DNA from: Nocardioides szechwanensis
Lineage (GTDB): Bacteria; Actinomycetota; Actinomycetes; Propionibacteriales; Nocardioidaceae
DNA: 64,000 bases
Direction of reading: 5' to 3'
Assembly: GCF_900103935.1 (NCBI RefSeq)
Contig: NZ_FNIC01000006.1
Coordinates: 1-64,000 of the forward strand
Position 1 is the first letter of the stretch. The number at the start of each line of letters is the position of its first letter. Shown here piece by piece: positions 15,831 to 22,427 of the stretch. The notes below the pieces were generated by a model. It was not told where the DNA came from. It searched no databases and saw only the letters and a program-made list of their open reading frames with translations. Made by a program: the position numbers and the translations under genes.

Positions 15831-15915
15831 AATCTCAGCAGAAGCTGAGATTGCCGTCGTTCCGGGGGGTTGCAACTCCCCGGAACCGCGGGGATCTCAG
15901 CAGATGCTGAGATCC
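15831..15915. repeat. Three evenly spaced perfect palindromes upstream of pheS
   Basis: Hairpin 1 is AATCTCAGC-AGAA-GCTGAGATT (15831-15852). Hairpin 2 has arms GTTCCGGGG (15859-15867) and CCCCGGAAC (15878-15886). Hairpin 3 is GGATCTCAGC-AGAT-GCTGAGATCC (15892-15915). The outer two share the core ATCTCAGC-N4-GCTGAGAT. The centres are at 15841.5, 15872.5 and 15903.5, exactly 31 bases apart. They lie just after the histidine kinase stop and before the pheS promoter. They could terminate the kinase mRNA, though no T-run follows, or bind a dimeric regulator. Confidence 0.85.
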
Positions 15916-15925
15916 GACGCCCCAC

Positions 15926-16981
15926 TCAGAGCATGCTGCCCGCGGGCCAGGTGAGTACGACGCGCGCTCCGCCACCGGGTGCGTCGTCGATCGTGACGGT
16001 CCCGCCGTGGGCGCGGACCAGGCCGTTGACGAGGTAGAGGCCCAGGCCGGAGCCGCCGCGGACTCCCCCGCGCCAGAACTTCGTGAACACCCGGCGACGC
16101 AGCTCGACGGGGATGCCCTCGCCCTCGTCGTCGACGGTCAGCTCGACGGACGGCCCGTCACCCGCGTCGGGCAGCGGCGCGAGCCTGACCCGCACCCGCC
16201 CTTCCCCGTGGCGCACGGCGTTCTCGACCAGGTTGGTCACGACCTGGGTGAACTTGTCGGGGTCGACGTTGACCTGCGGCAGCCCCGGTGCGACGTCGAG
16301 CTCGATCCGGCGCGAGGTGCCGGCCTGCACGGAGTCGGCGATCCGCTGCACCAGCACCGCCGCGTCGGAGGGCCGCGGGTGCAGCTGGAGCCGGCCGGTG
16401 TCGATCCGGGCCACGTCGAGCAGCTCCGCGATCAGCCGGCTCAGCCGGTCGGAGTCGGCGTGCACCGTGGTGAGCATCAGCTTCTTCTGGTCGTCGGAGA
16501 GCTTGTCCCACCGGGTCAGCAGCGCCTGCACGAAACCCTTCACGCCCGTCAGCGGCGAGCGGAGCTCGTGGGCGACGGTCGCGACCAGGTCGGAGCGCTC
16601 ACGGTCGAGCCGGGCCCGGCCCCGCCCGGAGCGGATCGTCACCGCGACCAGCGAGACCGGCTCGTGCAGCGACGGCCGGTGCAGGCGTGCGGAGACCAGC
16701 ACCTCGGTGCCGTTGGGCAGCAGCCACGACTGCTCGGGCACGGCGGTGCGCGTGGCCAGACCGTCGTACGGCGTGTTGGTCGCCGCCCACTCCTGGCCGT
16801 CCTGGTCCTGGAGCGCCAGGACCTCGCCCAGCGGCCGACCGGTCAGCCCGGCGACGTCACCGCCGAGCATCCGCGCGGCCGTCGTGGAGACCAGCGTGAC
16901 CACACCGTCACCGTCGGCCAGGACCACGCCGTCGGGCAGCGCGTCGGCCAGCGCCTGCGCGCTCTCGGTGCCCCCGGTCAT
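15926..16981 (-). CDS. Soluble PAS-domain sensor histidine kinase (orphan)
   Basis: 351 aa with no membrane segment or signal peptide. A PAS-like sensor is at about 10-118. The HisKA domain has the phosphorylated His138 in ATVAHELRSPLTGVKG. The HATPase domain has N box TNLVENAVRHG, G1 DDEGEGIP and G2 GSGLGLYLV. No response regulator gene is in the window, so its partner lies elsewhere. The start ATG 16981 is six bases after a TAGGGT -10 box (16993-16988), probably a leaderless mRNA. Confidence 0.93.
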   Translation of the reverse strand: MTGGTESAQALADALPDGVVLADGDGVVTLVSTTAARMLGGDVAGLTGRPLGEVLALQDQDGQEWAATNTPYDGLATRTAVPEQSWLLPNGTEVLVSARLHRPSLHEPVSLVAVTIRSGRGRARLDRERSDLVATVAHELRSPLTGVKGFVQALLTRWDKLSDDQKKLMLTTVHADSDRLSRLIAELLDVARIDTGRLQLHPRPSDAAVLVQRIADSVQAGTSRRIELDVAPGLPQVNVDPDKFTQVVTNLVENAVRHGEGRVRVRLAPLPDAGDGPSVELTVDDEGEGIPVELRRRVFTKFWRGGVRGGSGLGLYLVNGLVRAHGGTVTIDDAPGGGARVVLTWPAGSML

Positions 16982-17013
16982 GGGAGCACCCTACGAGCGG
17001 ACCGCTTTCGGCC

Positions 17014-17859
17014 CTACGACCGACGATGCGCGGTGGCCGAGGCGTAGAGGCAGAGCGCCGCCGCCGTCGACAGGTTGAGGCTCTCGGCGCGGCCGTGGAT
17101 CGGGATCGCGAGGCGGTGGTCGGCGAGGGCCGCCAGCTCGTCGGGGAGGCCCCAGGCCTCGTTGCCGAACAGCCAGGCCGTCGGCTGCGTGAGCAGGTCG
17201 CCGGCCTCGAAGAGGTCGACATCACCGGCACCGTCGGCGGCCAGTACGACGAGCCCCGCCGCCTGCGCGGCGCGCACGGCGGTCGCCGGGTCGGGCTCGA
17301 CCGCGAGCGGGAGGCGGAACAGGCTGCCCACGCTGGCGCGGACCGTCTTGGGGTTGTAGGCGTCGACCGAGCTGCCGGCCATCACCACCGCGTCGGCACC
17401 GGCGGCGTCCGCGCTGCGGATCACGGTCCCGGCGTTGCCGGGGTCGCGCACGTCGGCGCAGATCGCGACCAGGCGCGGCGCGGGGTCGAGCAGGTGGGCG
17501 AACGGCCGGTCGACGAACCGGCACAGGGCCACGACACCCGCCGGGCTGACGCTGTCGCTGAGGGACGCGAGAGCGCGCTCGTCGACCAGCGTCCAGACGG
17601 GCGCGGCGGCCGCGAGGGCGGCGTACTGCTCCGTGGCGGCCGGGGTCGCGAAGACCTCGACCACGCAGCTCACCCCAGAGTCCGACACCGCGCCGAGCGC
17701 GCCCTCGACGGCCTTCGGGCCGTCGGCAAGGAACAGCCGCCGCTCGGATCGCTCCGAGCGGCGGCTGAGCTTGCGGGTCTCCTTGAGCCGGGTGTTGCCC
17801 GACGTCAGCGGAGTGCCCAGCGGGTTTCGAGACAGGCGCTGCGCGCCTTCCTCAACCAC
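17014..17859 (-). CDS. SPOUT (TrmH/SpoU-family) RNA 2'-O-methyltransferase
   Basis: 281 aa. The N-terminal substrate-binding domain (TSGNTRLKETRKL to about 110) is followed by the SPOUT knot: motif 1 ADVRDPGNAGTVIRSADAAGAD, motif 2 WLFGNEAWGLP, motif 3 IPIHGRAESLNLSTAAALCLYA. It probably methylates a ribose in 23S rRNA, as TsnR/RlmB relatives do; the target is not readable here. The only conventional start before the conserved region is GTG 17859, which lies inside a repeat element five bases after rplT, so the true N terminus is uncertain. Confidence 0.9.
   Translation of the reverse strand: MVEEGAQRLSRNPLGTPLTSGNTRLKETRKLSRRSERSERRLFLADGPKAVEGALGAVSDSGVSCVVEVFATPAATEQYAALAAAAPVWTLVDERALASLSDSVSPAGVVALCRFVDRPFAHLLDPAPRLVAICADVRDPGNAGTVIRSADAAGADAVVMAGSSVDAYNPKTVRASVGSLFRLPLAVEPDPATAVRAAQAAGLVVLAADGAGDVDLFEAGDLLTQPTAWLFGNEAWGLPDELAALADHRLAIPIHGRAESLNLSTAAALCLYASATAHRRS
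17706..17766. repeat. Two perfect hairpins early in the SPOUT methyltransferase gene
   Basis: One has 14-base arms AGCCGCCGCTCGGA (17735-17748) and TCCGAGCGGCGGCT (17753-17766) around a TCGC loop. It encodes the SRRSERSERR segment. The second has 8-base arms CGACGGCC (17706-17713) and GGCCGTCG (17718-17725) around TTCG, within DGPKAV. Such strong structures early in a coding region are unusual. Codon choice could produce them by chance at this GC content. Confidence 0.6.
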
Positions 17860-17862
17860 CGG
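17820..17862. repeat. REP-like palindromic repeat between rplT and the methyltransferase gene
   Basis: The plus strand runs from GGTTTCGAGACAGGCGC through a GGCGC-TGC-GCGCC core to CTTCCTCAACCACC. From general knowledge, sequences of the form GGTTTCGAGAC...CTCAACCACC are abundant dispersed repeats in Nocardioides and related genomes. It covers the rplT downstream gap and the first codons assigned to the methyltransferase. Only this copy was noticed in the window. Confidence 0.7.
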
Positions 17863-17863
17863 G

Positions 17864-18256
17864 TTACGCGGTGGCCTCGACCTTGGGCGCGTTGACGTCC
17901 TCGGGCAGAGCCGCGCGGGCGGCCTCGAGGATCGCGGTGAACGCGGCCGGGTCGTTGACAGCCAGGTCGGCGAGGATCTTGCGGTCGACCTCGATGCCGG
18001 CCAGGTGCAGGCCCTGGATGAAGCGGTTGTAGGTCATGCCCTGCGCACGCGCGGCGGCGTTGATGCGCTGGATCCACAGCTTGCGGAAGTTGCCCTTGTT
18101 CTTGCGGCGGTCGTTGTAGCTGTAGACCAGGGAGTGGGTGACCTGCTCCTTGGCCTTGCGGTAGAGACGCGAGCGCTGGCCGCGGTAGCCGGCAGCGCGC
18201 TCGAGGGTGGTACGGCGCTTCTTCTGGGCGTTCACTGCCCGCTTGACGCGTGCCAT
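17864..18256 (-). CDS. rplT: 50S ribosomal protein L20
   Basis: 130 aa, primary 23S rRNA-binding protein needed early in 50S assembly. It starts [21 protein letters not shown] and carries the conserved [15 protein letters not shown] and [20 protein letters not shown] blocks. A clear SD, AAGGAGTAACACC, precedes the ATG. It is the third gene of infC-rpmI-rplT, 67 bases after rpmI. In Bacillus the orthologue represses its operon through the mRNA leader. Confidence 0.99.
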   Translation of the reverse strand: MARVKRAVNAQKKRRTTLERAAGYRGQRSRLYRKAKEQVTHSLVYSYNDRRKNKGNFRKLWIQRINAAARAQGMTYNRFIQGLHLAGIEVDRKILADLAVNDPAAFTAILEAARAALPEDVNAPKVEATA

Positions 18257-18323
18257 GGTGTTACTCCTTGGTGCTGAAGTTGCTCGATCGAGAGGCCTCG
18301 ACCAACGAACGGGTGGACGAGGG

Positions 18324-18518
18324 TCAGATGCCGAGCATCTTCTTGACGCGCTTGGTGTCGTTCTTGGCGACCGTCACCGTGCCCGTCAGGCGACGCGTGA
18401 CCTTGGAGGCCTTCTTCTCCAGGTTGTGGCGCTTGCCTGCCTTCTCGCGAAGGATCTTGCCGGAGCCGGTCACGCGGAAGCGCTTGCCGGCACCGGAGTG
18501 GCTCTTGTTCTTCGGCAT
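18324..18518 (-). CDS. rpmI: 50S ribosomal protein L35
   Basis: 64 aa. The start [14 protein letters not shown] is the family N terminus, so the longer reading frame upstream is not used. Basic throughout, ending KRVKKMLGI. It sits between infC (77-base gap) and rplT, the universal order of this operon. Confidence 0.99.
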   Translation of the reverse strand: MPKNKSHSGAGKRFRVTGSGKILREKAGKRHNLEKKASKVTRRLTGTVTVAKNDTKRVKKMLGI

Positions 18519-18595
18519 CTCTGTCTCTCTCTTCTCGGTCGTGGTCGCGACGGGCGCGACCACCGAACGTCTCGTGGGGCGCTGGGCCCCGGGTC

Positions 18596-19279
18596 TCAGG
18601 CCTCGATCTCGGGATCGAGGTTCTCGGAGCGGCCGCGCTCCTTCTTCTGCGCCACGGGACCCGCGGCATGTGCGGCCTCGCGCTCGGCCTGCTCTTCCTC
18701 GACCAGCGCTGCTCGCTCTGCGGCCTTGGAGTCCTTCTCGGCCTGCATGTCGATGCGGGCGTCGGCCTTCTTCTTGTGCGGGCCGAGCACCATGATCATG
18801 TTGCGGCCGTCCTGCTTGGGCGACGACTCGACGAAGCCCAGCTCGGTGACGTCCTCGGCCAGGCGCTGCAGCAGCCGGAAGCCCAGCTCGGGACGGTGCT
18901 GCTCGCGGCCTCGGAACATGATCGTGATCTTGACCTTGTCGCCGGCGCGCAGGAACCGCACCACGTGACCCTTCTTGGTCTCGTAGTCGTGCGCGTCGAT
19001 CTTGGGACGAAGCTTCATCTCCTTGATGATCACGTTCGTCTGGTTCCGGCGCGCCTCACGGGCCTTCTGGGCGTTCTCGTACTTGAACTTCCCGTAGTCC
19101 ATGAGCTTGCACACGGGCGGCTTGCCCTGGGGGGCGATCTCGACGAGGTCGAGGTCGGCCTCCTGGGCCAGCTTGAGGGCCTGGTCGGTCGGCACGATGC
19201 CGACCGTCTCGCCGTTGGGTCCGACGAGGCGGACCTCGGGTACCCGGATCCGCTCGTTGATACGAAGCTCGGTGCTGAT
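18596..19279 (-). CDS. infC: Translation initiation factor IF-3, non-canonical AUC start
   Basis: 227 aa. IF-3 binds the 30S subunit and rejects wrong start codons. The conserved N domain begins [20 protein letters not shown], and the C domain includes the [18 protein letters not shown] region and [15 protein letters not shown]. In frame before the conserved start there is a TGA (about 13 codons upstream) and no ATG, GTG or TTG after it. Codon ATC at 19279 follows TGGAGGACAC, a good SD. The first downstream GTG (19195) would delete 28 conserved residues. E. coli infC uses AUU for autoregulation, and AUC fits the same logic. A long acidic/basic tail follows the C domain. Confidence 0.95.
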   Translation of the reverse strand: MSTELRINERIRVPEVRLVGPNGETVGIVPTDQALKLAQEADLDLVEIAPQGKPPVCKLMDYGKFKYENAQKAREARRNQTNVIIKEMKLRPKIDAHDYETKKGHVVRFLRAGDKVKITIMFRGREQHRPELGFRLLQRLAEDVTELGFVESSPKQDGRNMIMVLGPHKKKADARIDMQAEKDSKAAERAALVEEEQAEREAAHAAGPVAQKKERGRSENLDPEIEA

Positions 19280-19582
19280 GTGTCCTCCAGTGTGTTCGGG
19301 GCCCGGGAACCGCCCTCAAATGAAGAACGGCTCCCGCTGTCTCAAGCGGAAGCCAGTCGCATCGCGTCCACCTCAAAGGCTTCTGCGACTCCGTAGGCTT
19401 CGGGTCTGCGCGTGCGCTAGGCGCTCACGCAAGGCCGGAGCCTGCGGGACCGGACCCGACGACCTGTTTCGGTCGATGCGGGTGGGAGACGATGAAGCTG
19501 ACTCCGCTTGTGTGATCGGTCCAGTTTCCTGGACTGATCGGTCAACGCCACATGCTAGTCGAACATTCCGTCGGGAGCCCAA
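19280..19582 (-). promoter_or_regulatory. infC-rpmI-rplT leader with terminator/antiterminator-like structure; no gene
   Basis: This 303-base gap has no coding signal. A possible -10 TAGCAT (19557-19552) would give a leader of about 265 bases. In RNA order it holds a hairpin with arms GATC-GTCCAG type around GAAA (19539-19514, one mismatch). Next come AGTCGCA (19390-19384) and GAAGCC (19383-19378), then TGCGACT (19361-19355). Last is a 10-base-pair hairpin, GGCTTCCGCT-TGAGAC-AGCGGGAGCC (19354-19329), followed by GTTCTTCATTT. GAAGCC can pair with the GGCTTC half of the last hairpin, so two exclusive folds exist. Confidence 0.55.
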
Positions 19583-20077
19583 TCAGGGACGGAGCCAGGC
19601 CGAGCGGTCGCCGACCCGGGTGAGGGTCCAGCCGGAGGCGACCCCGACCAGGTCGTCGCCCTCGAGGACGTAGGTGGCCGGGCCGGCGATGTCGACGACG
19701 AGCGCCGCGGCGTGCTCCTGGAGGGCCGCCTGGGCGGCGGTCGAGGCGGCCACGGGCACCGGCCGGGCCGCGGGGTCCCACGCGGCCATCGCGTCGGTGC
19801 CGGTGAACGCGAGCATCGCCAGCCGTCCGTCGGCGCCCTCGAGCAGCACCGCTGCCATGTCGCTGGTCTTGTCGCGGGCCAGGCCGTCCTCGCCCACCTC
19901 GACCTCACCGAGCACGGCGACGATGGGCACCAGCAGGCGGGCGCCGGCCAGCGCGGCCAGCGCGTCGGCGTGCAGCGCCGGGTCCTCGTCGTACGACGTC
20001 AGCGCTCGCCGTACGTCGGGGTCGGCCTGGCCGGTGTCGTCGGGGAAGGCCGGACCGAGGAGGCGTCGTTCGCTCAC
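19583..20077 (-). CDS. SseB-family protein
   Basis: 164 aa from GTG 20077. It resembles the SseB N-terminal domain common in actinobacteria: ARLLVPIVAVLGE, then MAAVLLEGADGRLAMLAFTGTDAMAAWDPAARPVPV, then ALVVDIAGPATYVLEGDDL near the end. Function is unknown; the family name comes from an enterobacterial serine-sensitivity enhancer. The gene is divergent from the small membrane-protein gene starting at 20118, with 40 bases between the start codons. No signal peptide or membrane segment. Confidence 0.8.
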   Translation of the reverse strand: MSERRLLGPAFPDDTGQADPDVRRALTSYDEDPALHADALAALAGARLLVPIVAVLGEVEVGEDGLARDKTSDMAAVLLEGADGRLAMLAFTGTDAMAAWDPAARPVPVAASTAAQAALQEHAAALVVDIAGPATYVLEGDDLVGVASGWTLTRVGDRSAWLRP

Positions 20078-20117
20078 AGAGCCATTGTCGCTGCTGCTGA
20101 TGTGCCACCCTGAGCGG

Positions 20118-20558
20118 GTGGACGACGTGACTTGGGCAGCGCTTGCGCTGACGCTCACCCTGCTGGGTGGAATCTGGACCTGGATCGCCTACCAGCGGCG
20201 CGGTCTCCCCGCCGCGCTGAAGGGTGCGGGGCTGACCCTGCTGCCGCTCGCCGCCTACCTCACCAAGACCCTCCAGATGCTCACCGAGATCGGTGACGCG
20301 GTCGTCGACTGGGCCACGTCTCTCGTCTTCAGCCCCGTCGTCTGGCTCGGGGTCGTCCTGGCCGGGGTCGGGGTCGTGCTCTTCGGCGTCGGTCGAGCAC
20401 TCGAGCAGCGCCGCGGCCCGGAGCCGACGTCGCGGACGGAGTCCCCTACGCCGTCCGAGAAGTCGCTGCCGGCCGCCCGGCAGAAGCGCGCCGCACCTGC
20501 GATCGACGACGACCTGGCCGAGATCGAGGCGCTCCTGCGCAAGCGCGGGATCAGCTGA
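20118..20558 (+). CDS. Small membrane protein of unknown function
   Basis: 146 aa from GTG 20118 (MDDVTWAALALTLTLLGG). Three hydrophobic segments lie at about 5-24, 30-48 and 68-92. A charged cytosolic tail follows and ends with an Asp/Glu- and Arg/Lys-rich helix (DDDLAEIEALLRKRGIS). I recognise no domain. It overlaps the aldolase gene by one base (TGATG), so the two are probably translated together. Confidence 0.7.
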   Translation: MDDVTWAALALTLTLLGGIWTWIAYQRRGLPAALKGAGLTLLPLAAYLTKTLQMLTEIGDAVVDWATSLVFSPVVWLGVVLAGVGVVLFGVGRALEQRRGPEPTSRTESPTPSEKSLPAARQKRAAPAIDDDLAEIEALLRKRGIS

Positions 20559-21799
20559 TGGGGCCGGAGCAGGACAGCCACGACGGCTCGTCCTTCGTCG
20601 ACCGCAACCGCCTCTGGGCGCGGCTCAAGGACGCCGTCGAGACCCACGGCACTCCCCTGTCGACACCGCTGATGGTGGTCGACCTCGACGCGTTCGACGC
20701 CAACGCCGACGACCTGCTGCGGCGCGCGGCCGGCACCCCGATCCGGGTGGCGTCCAAGTCGATCCGGGTCCCCGCGCTGCTGCGCCGGGCGCTGGCCCGC
20801 GACGGCTTCCACGGCGTCCTGGCCTACACGCTGGCCGAGGCCTTGTGGCTCGAGGAGGAGGGCATCACCGACGACATCGTCGTGGCCTACCCCACCGTCG
20901 ACCGGCGCTCGCTGGCCCGCCTGGTCGAGTCGCCCCGCGCGGCCGGACGGGTCACGCTGATGATCGACGACCTCGCCCACCTCGACGTGGTCGACTCGGT
21001 GCGGAGGTCGCACGCCGTACCCATCCGCGTCGCGATCGAGATCGACGCCGGCCTGCGCCTGGGCCGCCAGCACGTCGGCCCCAAGCGCTCCCCGCTCTAC
21101 GACGCCGACGCGGTCGTCAAGCTGGCCCAGGCCGTGCTCGACCGCCCCGGCTTCCGGCTGGTCGGCGTCATGACCTACGAGGGCCAGGTCGCCGGGCTGC
21201 CCGACGACGTGCCCACCGCCCGGGCCAAGTCCCTCGTCGTCCGGCGGCTGAAGTCGATGTCGATGACCCAGCTGGAGGTCCGCCGCCGCGAGATCTCGGA
21301 CGCCCTGCGCAAGATCGTCGACCTGGAGTTCTGGAACGCCGGCGGGTCCGGCTCGGTCGAGGCGACCGTGGCCGACCCCGTGGTCACCGAGGTGGCCGCG
21401 GGCTCCGGGCTGCTCGTCCCGGGGCTGTTCGACCACTACCAGTCGTTCCGGCCCCGGCCCGCTGCGTTCTACGGCCTGCCCGTCGTACGCCGCCCCTCGC
21501 CGCACCTCGCCACCGTCCACGGAGGCGGGTTCGTGGCCTCGGGCCCGGCCGGCACCGACCGGCTGCCCATCCCGTGGGCACCGGCCGGTCTCCACCTGAC
21601 CGGGCTCGAGGGCGCCGGAGAGGTCCAGACCCCGCTCACCGGCCACCCGGCCGGGCTGCTCGCGATCGGCGACCTGGTGTGGTTCCGCCACGCCAAGTCC
21701 GGCGAGCTCTTCGAGCACACCAACACCGTGCACCTCCTCGCCGGCCGGGAGCTGACCCAGGAGGTCCGGACCTACCGTGGTCACGGCCACGCCTTCTGA
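20558..21799 (+). CDS. Amino acid deaminase/aldolase, fold-III PLP enzyme (alanine racemase N-domain)
   Basis: 413 aa. The N-terminal TIM-barrel of the alanine racemase superfamily is seen as TPLMVVDLDAFDANADDL, then IRVASKSIRVPALLRRAL, whose Lys (in VASKS) is the expected PLP lysine. GVMTYEGQVAG and EFWNAGGSGSVE are barrel segments. The C-terminal domain FVASGPAGTD, WFRHAKSGELFEHTNTVHLL has the His/Asp-type metal site of D-threonine aldolase-like enzymes. The most likely reaction is breakdown of a D-amino or beta-hydroxy amino acid; the substrate is not predictable. Confidence 0.85.
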   Translation: MGPEQDSHDGSSFVDRNRLWARLKDAVETHGTPLSTPLMVVDLDAFDANADDLLRRAAGTPIRVASKSIRVPALLRRALARDGFHGVLAYTLAEALWLEEEGITDDIVVAYPTVDRRSLARLVESPRAAGRVTLMIDDLAHLDVVDSVRRSHAVPIRVAIEIDAGLRLGRQHVGPKRSPLYDADAVVKLAQAVLDRPGFRLVGVMTYEGQVAGLPDDVPTARAKSLVVRRLKSMSMTQLEVRRREISDALRKIVDLEFWNAGGSGSVEATVADPVVTEVAAGSGLLVPGLFDHYQSFRPRPAAFYGLPVVRRPSPHLATVHGGGFVASGPAGTDRLPIPWAPAGLHLTGLEGAGEVQTPLTGHPAGLLAIGDLVWFRHAKSGELFEHTNTVHLLAGRELTQEVRTYRGHGHAF

Positions 21800-22364
21800 C
21801 GTCGCCGAGACCGCGCTCCAGCGGGCTCGCGCGCTGCCCGCGACGCTGGGCTCCGGCCGGTTGATCTGCGTCGACGGCCCAGCGGGCTCGGGCAAGACCA
21901 CGCTGGCCGCAGCGATCGGCCGGCTGGCCGGCGCCCTGGTCGTGCACATGGACGCGCTCTACGACGGCTGGGAGGGTCTCCCCCGCGTCGCCGACCAGCT
22001 CGACGCGCTGCTGCTCCCGCTGGCCGAGGACCACACGGGTCACTACCTGCGATACGACTGGGACCTGGGCCAGTACGTCGAGACCGTCACCGTCGAGCCG
22101 GGGCCGCTGCTGGTGCTCGAGGGCGTCGGGTCGGGCTCCCGCGCGTACGCCGGCCTGTGCACCGTGCTGGTGTGGGTCGAGGCGCCTTCGGACCTGCGCC
22201 TGGCCCGGGGGCTCGAGCGCGACGGTGCCCTGCTGGAGGACCGCTGGCGTCGCTGGATGCGCGACGAGGCGGAGCACTTCACCCGAGACGACACCAGCAC
22301 CCGCGCGGACCTCGTCGTCGACGGCACGGGTCGCCGGGCACCGATCGCCCGCTGGAACCCCTGA
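21777..22364 (+). CDS. Small P-loop kinase, uridine kinase-like
   Basis: 195 aa. Walker A is DGPAGSGKTTLA (about 33-44). The region after it (VVHMDALYDGW) has the DxxY of nucleoside and phosphoribulokinase-like proteins. LLVLEGVGSGS precedes an AR-G-ER lid. It is likely a nucleoside or small-molecule kinase, but the substrate is unknown. GTG 21777 overlaps the aldolase gene by 23 bases; a later start is possible. It ends 63 bases before the sulfatase start. Confidence 0.8.
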   Translation: MVTATPSDVAETALQRARALPATLGSGRLICVDGPAGSGKTTLAAAIGRLAGALVVHMDALYDGWEGLPRVADQLDALLLPLAEDHTGHYLRYDWDLGQYVETVTVEPGPLLVLEGVGSGSRAYAGLCTVLVWVEAPSDLRLARGLERDGALLEDRWRRWMRDEAEHFTRDDTSTRADLVVDGTGRRAPIARWNP

Positions 22365-22396
22365 GCCACCCATTTTCGGGGAGGGGCGAACAAAAC

Positions 22397-22421
22397 CGCG
22401 TCACCACGCGTCACCTAAGTT
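22397..22421 (+). promoter_or_regulatory. Sulfatase promoter with direct repeat CGCGTCACC
   Basis: Two copies of CGCGTCACC (22397-22405 and 22407-22415) with a 10-base period abut a -10 box TAAGTT (22416-22421). Six bases later is GTG 22428. Direct repeats at one helical turn in this place are typical of a response-regulator or other tandem-binding activator site. The GTCACC core recalls the streptomycete PHO box, but that has an 11-base period. Confidence 0.5.
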
Positions 22422-22427
22422 GTGCCG

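Noticed and set aside
18596-19195. infC starting at GTG 19195
   Set aside because: This would remove 28 residues that match the conserved IF-3 N-terminal domain and has no SD.
22397-22415. PHO box for PhoP upstream of the sulfatase
   Set aside because: The GTCACC cores fit, but the period is 10 bases rather than 11 and the repeat is only two units, so I report a direct repeat and not a PHO box.
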